A stretch of 64,000 nt of DNA from positions 44,995-108,994 of the forward strand of contig PBJZ01000012.1 of the NCBI GenBank assembly GCA_002721275.1, written 5' to 3'. This DNA comes from Flavobacteriaceae bacterium (lineage in GTDB: Bacteria; Bacteroidota; Bacteroidia; Flavobacteriales; Flavobacteriaceae). The translations under genes were made by a program, and so were the position numbers. How positions within the stretch are numbered: the first letter of the stretch is position 1; the number at the start of each line of letters is the position of its first letter. This document shows positions 10,430 through 20,244 of this stretch, piece after piece. The notes beneath the pieces were generated by a model. It was given only the letters and a program-made list of their open reading frames with translations. It did not search any database and was not told the origin of the DNA.

Positions 10430-11047
10430 ATGGAGGGATATCTAAACCTTTTTGTCAAAAGTATCTTTATAGAAAATATGATTTTTGCATATTTCTTGGG
10501 TATGTGTTCTTATTTGGCAGTTTCTAAGACCGTTAAAACCGCTCTTGGTCTTGGATTCGCAGTAATATTTGTTTTGGCTATAACAGTTCCAATTAATTTT
10601 TTAATTGATAACTATTTACTGAAACCAGGTGCCCTAAAATGGCTAGGAAGTGAGTATGAACTGATAGATTTAAGTTTTTTGAGTTTTATTATGTTTATTG
10701 CAGTGATTGCTTCCATGGTTCAACTAGTAGAGATGATTGTTGAAAGATTTTCACCAGAGCTGTATGGAGCATTAGGTATATTTTTACCTTTAATTGCAGT
10801 TAATTGTGCAATTTTGGGTGGATCATTATTCATGCAACAAAAGGATTTTTCAGGAATTTCAGAATCAGCAGTATATGGTCTTGGTTCAGGAATTGGTTGG
10901 TTGTTAGCAATTGTTGCTATAGCTGCTATCAGAGAAAAAATTGCCTATTCGAATGTGCCAGCACCACTCAGGGGATTAGGAATTACATTTATTATTACAG
11001 GTCTGATGGCACTGGGTTTTATGAGTTTTATGGGAATTAAATTATAA
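10430..11047 (+). CDS. nqrE: Na+-translocating NADH:quinone reductase subunit E
   Basis: NqrE/RnfA-type membrane protein ([38 protein letters not shown]). Confidence 0.96.
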   Translation: MEGYLNLFVKSIFIENMIFAYFLGMCSYLAVSKTVKTALGLGFAVIFVLAITVPINFLIDNYLLKPGALKWLGSEYELIDLSFLSFIMFIAVIASMVQLVEMIVERFSPELYGALGIFLPLIAVNCAILGGSLFMQQKDFSGISESAVYGLGSGIGWLLAIVAIAAIREKIAYSNVPAPLRGLGITFIITGLMALGFMSFMGIKL

Positions 11048-11051
11048 CATA

Positions 11052-12347
11052 ATGGATTATACAGTCATTGCCGCGAGTATTATTGTTTTTTTAATTCTTA
11101 CTTTTTCTTTAGTAGGAATTTTATTGGGAGCAAAAGCTAAGTTATTACCCTCAGGTCCCGTTAATTTGAAAATTAATGGAGATAATGAAATAGAAGTTTC
11201 ATCAGGTGGTACACTTTTATCTACATTAGGTAATAATAAAATATTTTTACCTTCAGCATGTGGTGGAGGTGGAACTTGCATTCAATGTAAATGTCAAATA
11301 TTAGATGGTGGAGGTGAGATTTTACCTACTGAAAAACCTCATTTTTCAAGAAGAGAAATAGCAGAAGGTTGGAGACTAGGATGTCAAGTAAAGGTCAAAC
11401 AAAATATGGTTATTGAAGTTCCAGAGGAAATTTTTGGAATAAAAAAGTGGGAAGCAACTGTTGTTAGAAATTGGAACGTTGCTTCATTCATAAAGGAATT
11501 TGTAGTTGAACTACCAGAGGAAATGGACTACAGGGCTGGCGGATATATTCAAATCGAAATTCCAAAGTGCGAAGTCAAATATGACGAAATTGATATTTCT
11601 GCCCATCCTGAAGAGCACCCTGGTGAGGAGAAAAAATTCAAAATGGAATGGGACAAATTCGATTTGTGGCCTTTAGTTATGAAGAATCCTGAAACTGTTG
11701 AGAGAGCATATTCAATGGCTTCTTACCCTGCAGAAGGTAAGGAAATCATGTTAAATGTCAGAATTGCAACACCTCCCTGGGATAGAGAAAAAAATAAATG
11801 GTCAGATTTAAATCCAGGTGTTGCTTCATCTTATATTTTTTCAAAAAAAGCTGGTGACAAGGTAACTATCTCTGGTCCATTTGGAGAGTTTTTTATAAAC
11901 GAGTCAGAAGCGGAAATGTTATATGTAGGAGGTGGGGCTGGAATGGCGCCCATGAGATCACATTTATATGAACTTTTCAGAACAATAAAGACTGGAAGAG
12001 TTGTAACTTTTTGGTATGGCGGTCGTTCAAAACGGGAATTATTTTATTTGGAACATTTTAGGGCTTTAGAGAAGGATTTCCCAAATTTTAAATTTTATGT
12101 GGCATTATCTGAACCACTACCGGAAGATAATTGGATTGAAAAAAATGGTTTAGATGGAGAAGGAGATGGCTTCACTGGTTTTGTTCATCAAGTTGTAATA
12201 GATAACTATTTATCAAAGCATGATAGTCCAGAGGACATAGAAGTTTATTTTTGTGGACCTCCATTAATGAATCAGGCTATTGAACGAATGGCAGAGGATT
12301 TTGGTGTTCCACCAGAAAATGTTAGGTTCGATGATTTTGGCGGGTAA
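11052..12347 (+). CDS. nqrF: Na+-translocating NADH:quinone reductase subunit F
   Basis: 2Fe-2S motif CGGGGTCIQCKC, FAD/NADH domain, YVGGGAGMAPMRSHL, VYFCGPPLMNQA. Confidence 0.97.
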   Translation: MDYTVIAASIIVFLILTFSLVGILLGAKAKLLPSGPVNLKINGDNEIEVSSGGTLLSTLGNNKIFLPSACGGGGTCIQCKCQILDGGGEILPTEKPHFSRREIAEGWRLGCQVKVKQNMVIEVPEEIFGIKKWEATVVRNWNVASFIKEFVVELPEEMDYRAGGYIQIEIPKCEVKYDEIDISAHPEEHPGEEKKFKMEWDKFDLWPLVMKNPETVERAYSMASYPAEGKEIMLNVRIATPPWDREKNKWSDLNPGVASSYIFSKKAGDKVTISGPFGEFFINESEAEMLYVGGGAGMAPMRSHLYELFRTIKTGRVVTFWYGGRSKRELFYLEHFRALEKDFPNFKFYVALSEPLPEDNWIEKNGLDGEGDGFTGFVHQVVIDNYLSKHDSPEDIEVYFCGPPLMNQAIERMAEDFGVPPENVRFDDFGG

Positions 12348-12359
12348 TCTTTTTATCTA

Positions 12360-12710
12360 ATGCTATCAGATCAGGATCTACATAATTTAGCAATGAAGAC
12401 AGTTGGAAATTCATTAAAGAAATGTGGTTTTGAATTTTTATCTGTGAACTCAAAGATGAAAAAAGACCCTCAGTTCGTTTGTCTAAAAAATAAAAAACTT
12501 CATTTCTTTATCGTAAGAGCCATAAAATATCCTGAGAATCCAAAAAATTTTGATCAAACTTTAGCTAAAAAAATAAAAAAACATGCTCAAAACTATAATG
12601 CATACTCATATTATGCTGGAGTTGGTATAGCAAATTCAGAAAACTATGAAGAAGAAATTAAATTAGATCAGCCATATGCAATCAATTTTGAAGGTTGGAT
12701 TAAATTATAG
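12360..12710 (+). CDS. conserved small protein of unknown function between nqrF and apbE
   Basis: co-directional 116-aa ORF with short gaps on both sides in the nqr operon. Confidence 0.65.
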   Translation: MLSDQDLHNLAMKTVGNSLKKCGFEFLSVNSKMKKDPQFVCLKNKKLHFFIVRAIKYPENPKNFDQTLAKKIKKHAQNYNAYSYYAGVGIANSENYEEEIKLDQPYAINFEGWIKL

Positions 12711-12719
12711 TTATCATAT

Positions 12720-13721
12720 ATGAAAATAATTTTAATTCAACATTTAATGTTAGCTAGTTTATTAATTGTAACAACAAACTGTCAAGTTAATAAAGGTCCC
12801 AAAATTATTAATGGTAACGCACTTGGAACAACATATACAATAAAACATGATTCCAATTTAAGTAATAATGATTTGATTTTTGAAATAGATAATATCTTAG
12901 AAGATATAAATAATTCAATGTCAACGTATGATAAGGATTCTGATATATCAAAAATCAATAATGGATATCTGATTCAAGTAGACCAATATTTTAGAAAAGT
13001 ATATGAAAAATCATTTGAAATTTGGATACAAACAGGTGGTGCATTTGATCCTACAGTTGGATCTCTGGTAAATGCCTACGGTTTTGGTCCTGATCAGAAA
13101 AATATAAAGCCACTATCAGAAACTAAAATTGATAGTTTATTACAATTAACAGGTTTTGATAAGATAAAGTTAGATGATAATGGAGTTATAGTTAAATCCA
13201 ATAAAAATGTTAAGCTTGACTTTAATGCCATAGCTAAAGGATTTACTGTTGACATTATTTCAAAATATATTGAAAAACAAGGAGGTAAAAATTTTTTAGT
13301 GGAAATAGGAGGTGAGATCTTTGCAAAAGGTATTAATCCAAAAAATAATCAACCATGGAAAATTGGCATAGAATACCCTGATTCAAGCTCTCTAAAAAGA
13401 AAAAATTATGACATTTATTCACTAAATGATAAGGCAATTGCAACTTCAGGTAATTATCGACATTTTAGGTTGGATAAAATTACTGGTAAAAAGTTTTATC
13501 ATACTATAGACCCAAGAACAGGGAAATCTGTTCAATCAAAAATATTAAGTGCTTCTGTTATATCTTCAGACTGTATAACTGCTGACGCTTGGGCAACAAG
13601 CTTGATGGTTTTGTCTCTTAATGAGGGGATTAATTTGGTTGAAAGTAATAGTAACATAGAAGCATTGTGGATAATTTCTACAGATAGTGGATTTAAGTCG
13701 GTTTTTTCTTCTGGTTGGTGA
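12720..13721 (+). CDS. apbE: FAD:protein FMN transferase (lipoprotein)
   Basis: lipoprotein-like N-terminus (LLIVTTNC), DFNAIAKGFTVD, TSGNYRHF, HTIDPRTGKSVQ; downstream of nqr genes. Confidence 0.93.
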   Translation: MKIILIQHLMLASLLIVTTNCQVNKGPKIINGNALGTTYTIKHDSNLSNNDLIFEIDNILEDINNSMSTYDKDSDISKINNGYLIQVDQYFRKVYEKSFEIWIQTGGAFDPTVGSLVNAYGFGPDQKNIKPLSETKIDSLLQLTGFDKIKLDDNGVIVKSNKNVKLDFNAIAKGFTVDIISKYIEKQGGKNFLVEIGGEIFAKGINPKNNQPWKIGIEYPDSSSLKRKNYDIYSLNDKAIATSGNYRHFRLDKITGKKFYHTIDPRTGKSVQSKILSASVISSDCITADAWATSLMVLSLNEGINLVESNSNIEALWIISTDSGFKSVFSSGW

Positions 13722-13731
13722 ATTTAGTTTC

Positions 13732-14502
13732 TCATTCGTTTAAAATATCTTTTATAAAGTTGTTTATTTTTTGGATTCCGTTTTTTTCAATATAATTGAT
13801 AAAAGCAGAACCAATTATTGCACCATTTGTGTATTTGGTTGCAGTTTTGAATGTCTTAAAATTACTGATTCCAAATCCAACAATAACAGGTGTTTTTAAT
13901 TTCATTGACTTAATTCTAGAAAAATAATCTATTTGTTTTTTGTTAAAGTCACTCTTTGCTCCTGTAACAGATGCACTACTTACCATGTAGATGAATCCTT
14001 TTGAAACTTTATCAATAAATCGAATTCTTTCGGGAGATGTCTGGGGTGTAATTAAAAACATATTATATAATCCATGTTTTTCAAACAAAAATTTGTATTC
14101 ATCATTATAAACATCAACAGGAAGATCAGGTATTATTAGACCATCAATACCAACAATTTCGCATTTTTTACAAAATTTTTTAATTCCATACTGCATTATA
14201 GGATTTAAATACCCCATTACAATTAATGGAATTTTAATTTCCTTTCTGATATTTTCTATTTGTTTGAAAAGTATTTCGGTTGACATGCCGTTTTTTAGAG
14301 CTTTTGATGAACTTTTCTGAATAGTTGGTCCGTCAGCTATAGGATCTGAAAATGGTAACCCTATTTCAATCATGTCTACTTTGGATAATTCAAGCTTTTT
14401 TATTATGTAAGATGTGTCATTAAGATTAGGATGGCCGGCAGAAAAATAAATTGAAAGTAATTTTTTTTCTTTTTTAAAAGCACCATCAATTCTATTTTTC
14501 AT
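13732..14502 (-). CDS. trpA: tryptophan synthase alpha subunit
   Basis: MIEIGLPFSDPIADGPTIQKSS, VGFGISNF motifs; ATGA overlap with trpB. Confidence 0.97.
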   Translation of the reverse strand: MKNRIDGAFKKEKKLLSIYFSAGHPNLNDTSYIIKKLELSKVDMIEIGLPFSDPIADGPTIQKSSSKALKNGMSTEILFKQIENIRKEIKIPLIVMGYLNPIMQYGIKKFCKKCEIVGIDGLIIPDLPVDVYNDEYKFLFEKHGLYNMFLITPQTSPERIRFIDKVSKGFIYMVSSASVTGAKSDFNKKQIDYFSRIKSMKLKTPVIVGFGISNFKTFKTATKYTNGAIIGSAFINYIEKNGIQKINNFIKDILNE

Positions 14503-15680
14503 AGTTTAAAATAATTAATAAAGGTTTCTAGATCTTTATCTCCTCTTCCAGAACAATTAAAAATTAAAATATCGTTAGGTTTAAATTGTTTAGATTCTAA
14601 AATTGCAAATGCGTGAGCTGTTTCAATTGCTGGAATTATACCCTCCATCTGTGATAAAGTTAATCCCCAATCCATTGCCTCTTGGTCAGGTATTGATATA
14701 AATTCAGCACGTTTTGATCTATACAGATGAGCATGAAGAGGACCAACACCAGGGTAATCAAGACCAGCAGATATTGAATAAGGCTCCGTAATTTGCCCAT
14801 CAATTGTTTGCATTAGCAGGGTTTTGCTTCCATGAATTATTCCTTCTTTACCGAGGGCTGACGTAGCTGCACTTTCTCCAGAATCTATACCTTTTCCTGC
14901 AGCTTCAACAGCAATAATTCTAACCCTAAAATCATTTAAATAATGATAATACAATCCAGCCGCATTACTTCCTCCTCCAACACATGCAATTAAATAATCA
15001 GGATAGTCTCTACCTTCCGTTTCTTTTAATTGAGTTTTAATTTCTTCACTAATAACTGATTGAAATCGTGCAACCATATCTGGATATGGATGAGGACCTA
15101 CAACTGAACCGATTATATAATGAGTGTCAACGGGATTATTTATCCAGTCTCGAATTGCTTCATTTGTTGCATCCTTCAGGGTCTTGCTTCCCGATTTTGC
15201 AGCAATCACTTTTGCTCCTAGCATTTTCATTCTAGCAACATTTGGAGCCTGACGCTTTATGTCTAATTCTCCCATATAGACAATACATTCAATTCCCATA
15301 AGAGCGCAAACTGTAGCCGTCGCAACTCCATGCTGACCAGCACCAGTTTCAGCAATAATCCTGTTTTTACCCAGTTTTTTTGCTAAAAGTATTTGACCAA
15401 TTGTGTTGTTAATTTTGTGAGCACCTGTATGACACAAATCTTCCCTTTTCAGATAAATTTTAGCATTATATTTTTTAGATAATCGCTTAGCAAAATAAAG
15501 AGGAGTTGGTCTTCCGACGTATTTCTCCAATAAGTCGTTAAATTCCTTTTGAAAATCTTTTTCAGAAATTATTTTTAAGTAATTTTTTTTCAATTCAGTT
15601 ACATTTGGATATAACATCTCAGGAATGAATGCTCCACCAAAATTTCCATAATAACCTTTCTTATCAATATTATAGTTCAT
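14499..15680 (-). CDS. trpB: tryptophan synthase beta subunit
   Basis: REDLCHTGAHKINNTIGQ, AETGAGQHGVATATV, CVGGGSNAAG. Confidence 0.98.
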   Translation of the reverse strand: MNYNIDKKGYYGNFGGAFIPEMLYPNVTELKKNYLKIISEKDFQKEFNDLLEKYVGRPTPLYFAKRLSKKYNAKIYLKREDLCHTGAHKINNTIGQILLAKKLGKNRIIAETGAGQHGVATATVCALMGIECIVYMGELDIKRQAPNVARMKMLGAKVIAAKSGSKTLKDATNEAIRDWINNPVDTHYIIGSVVGPHPYPDMVARFQSVISEEIKTQLKETEGRDYPDYLIACVGGGSNAAGLYYHYLNDFRVRIIAVEAAGKGIDSGESAATSALGKEGIIHGSKTLLMQTIDGQITEPYSISAGLDYPGVGPLHAHLYRSKRAEFISIPDQEAMDWGLTLSQMEGIIPAIETAHAFAILESKQFKPNDILIFNCSGRGDKDLETFINYFKL

Positions 15681-16296
15681 ATAATTTATTTTTAAATTCT
15701 TCTAATAAATTCAATTTTTTTAATCCAGGCTGGCTTTCAAATTTACTATTTACATCTACAGCGTATATTGGTAGTCTTGTCTTTTTTAAATTGATTAATT
15801 CATCAACATTTTCAATTCCGATTCCCCCACTTAAAAAAAATGGCTTTTCATATTTATAATCCTTTAAAATTGACCATTCAAAAACTGAACCATTTCCTCC
15901 CGGGAGTTTACCTTTTGTATCAAAAAGAAAAAAATCACATTGGTTTTCGAATATTTTCAATTCATCAAAATTAAAACTATCATCCACTTTGAAGGCCTTG
16001 ATTAACTCTATATTTTGTTTATTCATTAATTTAGCACAAAATTCAGGAGATTCATTACCATGAAGCTGAATTGCTTGAAGATTATGGTTTTCAACAGCTT
16101 TGGTTATATACTCAATATTTGAATCAACAAACACACCTGTTTTTTTTATTGTGTTTTTTAATAAAGGAATTTTATCTTTTATATATCTTGGAGAATCTTC
16201 CCAAAAAATAAATCCCATATAATCAGGTTCTATATTTTCAATAGATTTGATATTGTTTGATTCTTTCATTCCACAAATCTTAAGCTTCATTTTCAA
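15670..16296 (-). CDS. trpF: phosphoribosylanthranilate isomerase
   Basis: LKICGMKE, MGFIFWEDSPRY, QLHGNES, LSGGIGIENV. Confidence 0.95.
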   Translation of the reverse strand: MKMKLKICGMKESNNIKSIENIEPDYMGFIFWEDSPRYIKDKIPLLKNTIKKTGVFVDSNIEYITKAVENHNLQAIQLHGNESPEFCAKLMNKQNIELIKAFKVDDSFNFDELKIFENQCDFFLFDTKGKLPGGNGSVFEWSILKDYKYEKPFFLSGGIGIENVDELINLKKTRLPIYAVDVNSKFESQPGLKKLNLLEEFKNKLYEL

Positions 16297-17071
16297 TTCT
16301 TTTTATAAAGTTTAGAGCTGTTTCACCGGGATTTTTTGTCTTCATGAATTTTTCACCTATTAAAAATCCATCATATCCATATGATCTTAAATTTATTATT
16401 GATTCAGAGTTATCAATTCCACTTTCAGAAATTTTCAAAAACTCTTTTGGAATATATTCTGATAGTCTCCTGCTATTGTCCAAGTTCACATTAAATGTCT
16501 TTAGGTTTCTATTGTTCACTCCGATTATATCAATTGAGGGCATTAAAGACTTTTCAAGTTCTATTTGATTGTGAACTTCAAGTACTACTTCAATTCCGTA
16601 TTCTTTTGCAAGAAGTGAAAACTGTTTTATTTCTTTTCTTGATAGAACACTAGCGATTAATAGAATTGCATCGGCCCCGTTTGCTTTTGATTCGATTATT
16701 TGATATTTATCTATAATGAATTCTTTTCTAAGTAAAGGAATTGTAGTTGATGCTCTTGATAAATTAAGATCCTCAAGTGATCCACCAAAATATTTTTTAT
16801 CGGTTAAAACTGATATTCCTGATACTCCAGCATTTTCATAACCTTTTGTGACATTTATAATTGAAGAAAAACTGTTAATACTTTCTTTTGATGGAGATTG
16901 TCTTTTATGTTCAGCAATAATTCCAAATTTACTTTCTTTTAATTTTTTGACTAATGAATTAGTTTTATGATTAAAAAAAGGAGAGGATTTTAAGAAAGAG
17001 GCTGGAAAGTATTTCTTTTTTAATTCAATCTCAATTTTTTTATCAGTAATTATTTTTTCTAGAATTGTCAT
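16280..17071 (-). CDS. trpC: indole-3-glycerol-phosphate synthase
   Basis: FGIIAEHKRQSPSKE, GADAILLIASVL, IGVNNRNLKTF, SESGI; start placed at 17071 (MTILEKII), giving an ATGA overlap with trpD; the longer track ORF runs into trpD. Confidence 0.95.
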   Translation of the reverse strand: MTILEKIITDKKIEIELKKKYFPASFLKSSPFFNHKTNSLVKKLKESKFGIIAEHKRQSPSKESINSFSSIINVTKGYENAGVSGISVLTDKKYFGGSLEDLNLSRASTTIPLLRKEFIIDKYQIIESKANGADAILLIASVLSRKEIKQFSLLAKEYGIEVVLEVHNQIELEKSLMPSIDIIGVNNRNLKTFNVNLDNSRRLSEYIPKEFLKISESGIDNSESIINLRSYGYDGFLIGEKFMKTKNPGETALNFIKRIENEA

Positions 17072-18063
17072 TTTGAGCTCAAATTTTGTAAAATTTTTAA
17101 AGATTCTAATGCCTTTCCACTCAAAATGGATTCTCTTGCCATGAGAAAACCATCCATTGGATCGATATCTAATGCAGTTGATATAGCAATTCCGGCATTT
17201 GCACATACTACATTTTGTTGTGCTTCTGTTCCTTTATTTTGAATTACATTCATAAATATATTTGCAGAAGAAATAATATCTTCCCCACCTTGAATTTGCT
17301 CATGATTAATTTTTGGAACCCTGAAACTATCACTATTTAAAATCATTTCGTTATTATGCGTAAAAGCTTTGGTATTAGTCGTTAAAGATATTTCATCATA
17401 CCCATCCAAAGAATATAAAATTGTATAATTTTTATTGCCTTTTTGAAATAAGTAGTTATAAATTCTTGCCAATTCTAAATTAAAAACACCAGTTAACTGA
17501 TTTCTTGGAAAAGATGGATTAACTAAAGGTCCTAGCATGTTAAAAAAGGTTTTTAGACCAAGTTGTTTTCTTACAGGTCCTACATTTTTCATTGCTGGGT
17601 GAAATAGGGGTGCATGTAATATGCAAATTCCAGCTTTATCTAAACAATTTTTTAGAAAACTTTCATCATTAGAAAAATGAATTCCCAATTTCTCTAAAAC
17701 ATTACTTGATCCACATCCTGAGGATACGCCATAATTCCCATGTTTTGAAACTTTTATATCAGCACCAGCAGTGACAAATGAGGAGAGTGTGGAAATATTA
17801 AAAGTATTTTTCCCATCACCTCCTGTTCCACACAAATCAATTGTGTTAAACTCACTCAAATCAATAGAAATACACAAGTCAAGTAAAGCATTCTTGAATC
17901 CTTCTATTTCCTCAAGGTTGACTCTACGCATCATAAAAATTGTTAAAAACGATGCAATTTGACTATCGTTTAATTTTCCTTCTGCAATATTAATTATTAC
18001 ATCGTAGGCCTCATTTTTAGTGAGACGATCATGATTAATAAGTTTATTGAAAATATCTTTCAT
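17068..18063 (-). CDS. trpD: anthranilate phosphoribosyltransferase
   Basis: DLCGTGGDGKNTFNIST, KHGNYGVSSGCGSSNVLEKLG, NMLGPLVNP. Confidence 0.97.
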   Translation of the reverse strand: MKDIFNKLINHDRLTKNEAYDVIINIAEGKLNDSQIASFLTIFMMRRVNLEEIEGFKNALLDLCISIDLSEFNTIDLCGTGGDGKNTFNISTLSSFVTAGADIKVSKHGNYGVSSGCGSSNVLEKLGIHFSNDESFLKNCLDKAGICILHAPLFHPAMKNVGPVRKQLGLKTFFNMLGPLVNPSFPRNQLTGVFNLELARIYNYLFQKGNKNYTILYSLDGYDEISLTTNTKAFTHNNEMILNSDSFRVPKINHEQIQGGEDIISSANIFMNVIQNKGTEAQQNVVCANAGIAISTALDIDPMDGFLMARESILSGKALESLKILQNLSSK

Positions 18064-18066
18064 GTT

Positions 18067-18630
18067 TCAGGAATTTATCCAATTTTTAATTATTTGTTTT
18101 CCATTTTGAGTCAAAATTGATTCAGGATGAAATTGAACTGAACAAACATCATATTTTTTATGTCTCATTGACATTAGGTGACCATTTAGATCAAAAGAAG
18201 TTGGAACAAGGTCTTTTGGTAATGGTGTGTCAACTACCCATGAATGATATCTTCCAACACTAATTTTTTTTGGCAATCCATCAAATAATATATCATCTTT
18301 AACAATATTAATTGGTGTTGAAACACCATGATATACTTTATCTAGATTAATAAGTTTAGCACCAAACACCTCACCAATGGCCTGTTGACCTAGACATATA
18401 CCTAAGATTTTTTTAGTGGGGGCAAAAAGTTTAATAACTTCTTTTAGTTGGCCGGATTCATCAGGTATTCCTGGTCCTGGAGAGAGTAATACATTATCAT
18501 AAGACTCAATTTCATTTATCTTAAACCGATCATTACGTTTAACAATTACCTTACAATTTAGATCTTCTAGATAATGAACTAAATTATAGGTGAATGAATC
18601 GTAATTGTCTATTAAAAAAATTTTTTTCAT
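18067..18630 (-). CDS. trpG: anthranilate synthase component II (glutamine amidotransferase)
   Basis: IDNYDSFTYNLVHYLE, LLSPGPGIP, GICLGQQAIGE, VQFHPES. Confidence 0.96.
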   Translation of the reverse strand: MKKIFLIDNYDSFTYNLVHYLEDLNCKVIVKRNDRFKINEIESYDNVLLSPGPGIPDESGQLKEVIKLFAPTKKILGICLGQQAIGEVFGAKLINLDKVYHGVSTPINIVKDDILFDGLPKKISVGRYHSWVVDTPLPKDLVPTSFDLNGHLMSMRHKKYDVCSVQFHPESILTQNGKQIIKNWINS

Positions 18631-20030
18631 TTAATATTTTCAGCATTATTTAGAGCCATATCCAATGCACCTAATTTGTTGAATACTTCTTGTAATTCAT
18701 TTTCAGGAACTGAATCAGCAACAATCCCAGCTCCAGCTTGGTATTTCAATTCTTGATTTTTTGACAAAAAAGAGCGAATTATTATAGCATGATTAAAATT
18801 CCCATTAAAATCCATATACCCAATTGCTCCCCCATAAAAATCTCTTTTTGTTGTTTCATAACGATCAATAAGCTTTAAAGCACTATGCTTGGGTGCTCCA
18901 CTAAGAGTTCCTGCAGGAAATGTATCAGCCACAACTTGAAATGCTTTAACCTCTTTTTTCAATAGACAAGTTACTTTAGATACTAAATGAATAACATGGG
19001 AGAAAAATTGAATTTCTCTGTTTTTTTCTACCATAACACTTGAACCATTTCTACTTAAATCATTTCGTGCAAGATCAACTAACATAATGTGTTCACTATT
19101 CTCCTTAGGATCTTTTGCAAGTCTTAAGGCAGACTCGGTATCATTTTTATCATCTCCTGAACGTCTAAATGTTCCAGCTATTGGATGAATCTCTGCTTTA
19201 CCGTTTTCTATTATAATTTGAGCTTCTGGTGAGCTTCCAAAAATTTTGAAATTACCATAATCAAAATAAAATAAATATGGGGATGGATTTATTGATCTCA
19301 GTGATCGGTATACATTGAAATCGTCACCATGAAATTTTTGAGAGAAGCATCTAGATAAAACAAGTTGAAAAACATCCCCCCTAAGACAATGATTTTTTGC
19401 CTTAAGTACAAAATCAATAAATTGTTTATCAGTTAAATTCGAAGTTTTTTTATCAATTTTTTTAAAATGGAATGTACTAATATTATTATTTTTTAAAAGT
19501 TGCTCAACCAACTCTGTATTATGATTTTTTTCATATTTATGAGAGAAAATATGGGCTTCGTGGTTAAAAAGGCTGATGGCAATAACATTTTGATATATCG
19601 CGTAATATAAATCAGGAATATTACTGCTTGGTTTGTTATGATTTAGCTCTATATCTTCAAAATACTCTATTGCCTCGTGAGCTATATAGCCAAAAAGACC
19701 ATTACAAATGAATTTGAATTCATATTCTTTTGTTTTGAATTGTTTTATAAAATCTTGAATTTTTTCAGCAATATCAATATCATTAGAAATGTTTTCGGTA
19801 AACTTATTTCCATCAGGATATTCGGTAATTAGCTGTTTGTTTTTTATCTGTATTGAAGCTAATGGGTTGCAGCATACATACGAAAAGTTCTTATTATTTT
19901 TATCATACTCACTACTTTCAAGAAGTATACTATTAGGGAAAACATCACGTATCTTAAGATAAATACTAACAGGACTTAAAGTATCAGCGAGTATTTTTTT
20001 GTGTTCAGATTGAATATTAAAAGTTTTCAT
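18627..20030 (-). CDS. trpE: anthranilate synthase component I
   Basis: chorismate-binding domain: QLVLSRCFSQ, HPIAGTFRR, VDLARNDLSR, GTLSGAPKHSALKLID, GAIGYMDF. Confidence 0.97.
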   Translation of the reverse strand: MKTFNIQSEHKKILADTLSPVSIYLKIRDVFPNSILLESSEYDKNNKNFSYVCCNPLASIQIKNKQLITEYPDGNKFTENISNDIDIAEKIQDFIKQFKTKEYEFKFICNGLFGYIAHEAIEYFEDIELNHNKPSSNIPDLYYAIYQNVIAISLFNHEAHIFSHKYEKNHNTELVEQLLKNNNISTFHFKKIDKKTSNLTDKQFIDFVLKAKNHCLRGDVFQLVLSRCFSQKFHGDDFNVYRSLRSINPSPYLFYFDYGNFKIFGSSPEAQIIIENGKAEIHPIAGTFRRSGDDKNDTESALRLAKDPKENSEHIMLVDLARNDLSRNGSSVMVEKNREIQFFSHVIHLVSKVTCLLKKEVKAFQVVADTFPAGTLSGAPKHSALKLIDRYETTKRDFYGGAIGYMDFNGNFNHAIIIRSFLSKNQELKYQAGAGIVADSVPENELQEVFNKLGALDMALNNAENIK

Positions 20031-20042
20031 AGTTATAAAATT

Positions 20043-20071
20043 AAAAAGGCTTGTCGTTTAGACAAGCCTTT
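20043..20071 (-). terminator. candidate attenuator terminator hairpin immediately upstream of trpE
   Basis: on the - strand AAAGGCTTGTC-TAAAC-GACAAGCCTTT, a perfect 11-bp stem with 5-nt loop, continuing into TTTTTAATTTTAT; ends ~10 nt before trpE ATG. Confidence 0.8.
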
Positions 20072-20093
20072 GATATTTTCATAGGGATTGAAC

Positions 20094-20150
20094 TTAACGA
20101 TTGATATTCGTTTTTTCAAACCACCACTTATTTAATTTTTTGATATCCAT
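20094..20150 (-). CDS. candidate trp leader peptide MDIKKLNKWWFEKTNINR (18 aa, tandem Trp)
   Basis: ATG GAT ATC AAA AAA TTA AAT AAG TGG TGG TTT GAA AAA ACG AAT ATC AAT CGT TAA on the - strand, between a -7-like box and a terminator hairpin upstream of trpE. Confidence 0.8.
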   Translation of the reverse strand: MDIKKLNKWWFEKTNINR

Positions 20151-20154
20151 TTCA

Positions 20155-20162
20155 CAAATATA
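20155..20162 (-). promoter_or_regulatory. candidate Bacteroidetes -7 box TATATTTG for the trp operon
   Basis: - strand TATATTTG (+ strand CAAATATA), 4 nt before the leader-peptide ATG; no clear -33 TTTG. Confidence 0.6.
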
Positions 20163-20223
20163 CTTCTAAGTGTTAAAAAATAAAAATCTTTTAAAATATA
20201 ATTTTTTTAAAATAAATTGGAGT

Positions 20224-20231
20224 TACATTTG
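20224..20231 (+). promoter_or_regulatory. candidate -7 box TACATTTG for the rhodanese gene
   Basis: TAnnTTTG match 14 bp before ATG at 20245. Confidence 0.5.
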
Positions 20232-20244
20232 TTAAAATAATAAT

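Noticed and set aside
17072-17206. N-terminal extension of the trpC ORF (MCKCRNCYINC...)
   Set aside because: It overlaps trpD; the ATG at 17071 gives a standard IGPS N-terminus and an ATGA overlap
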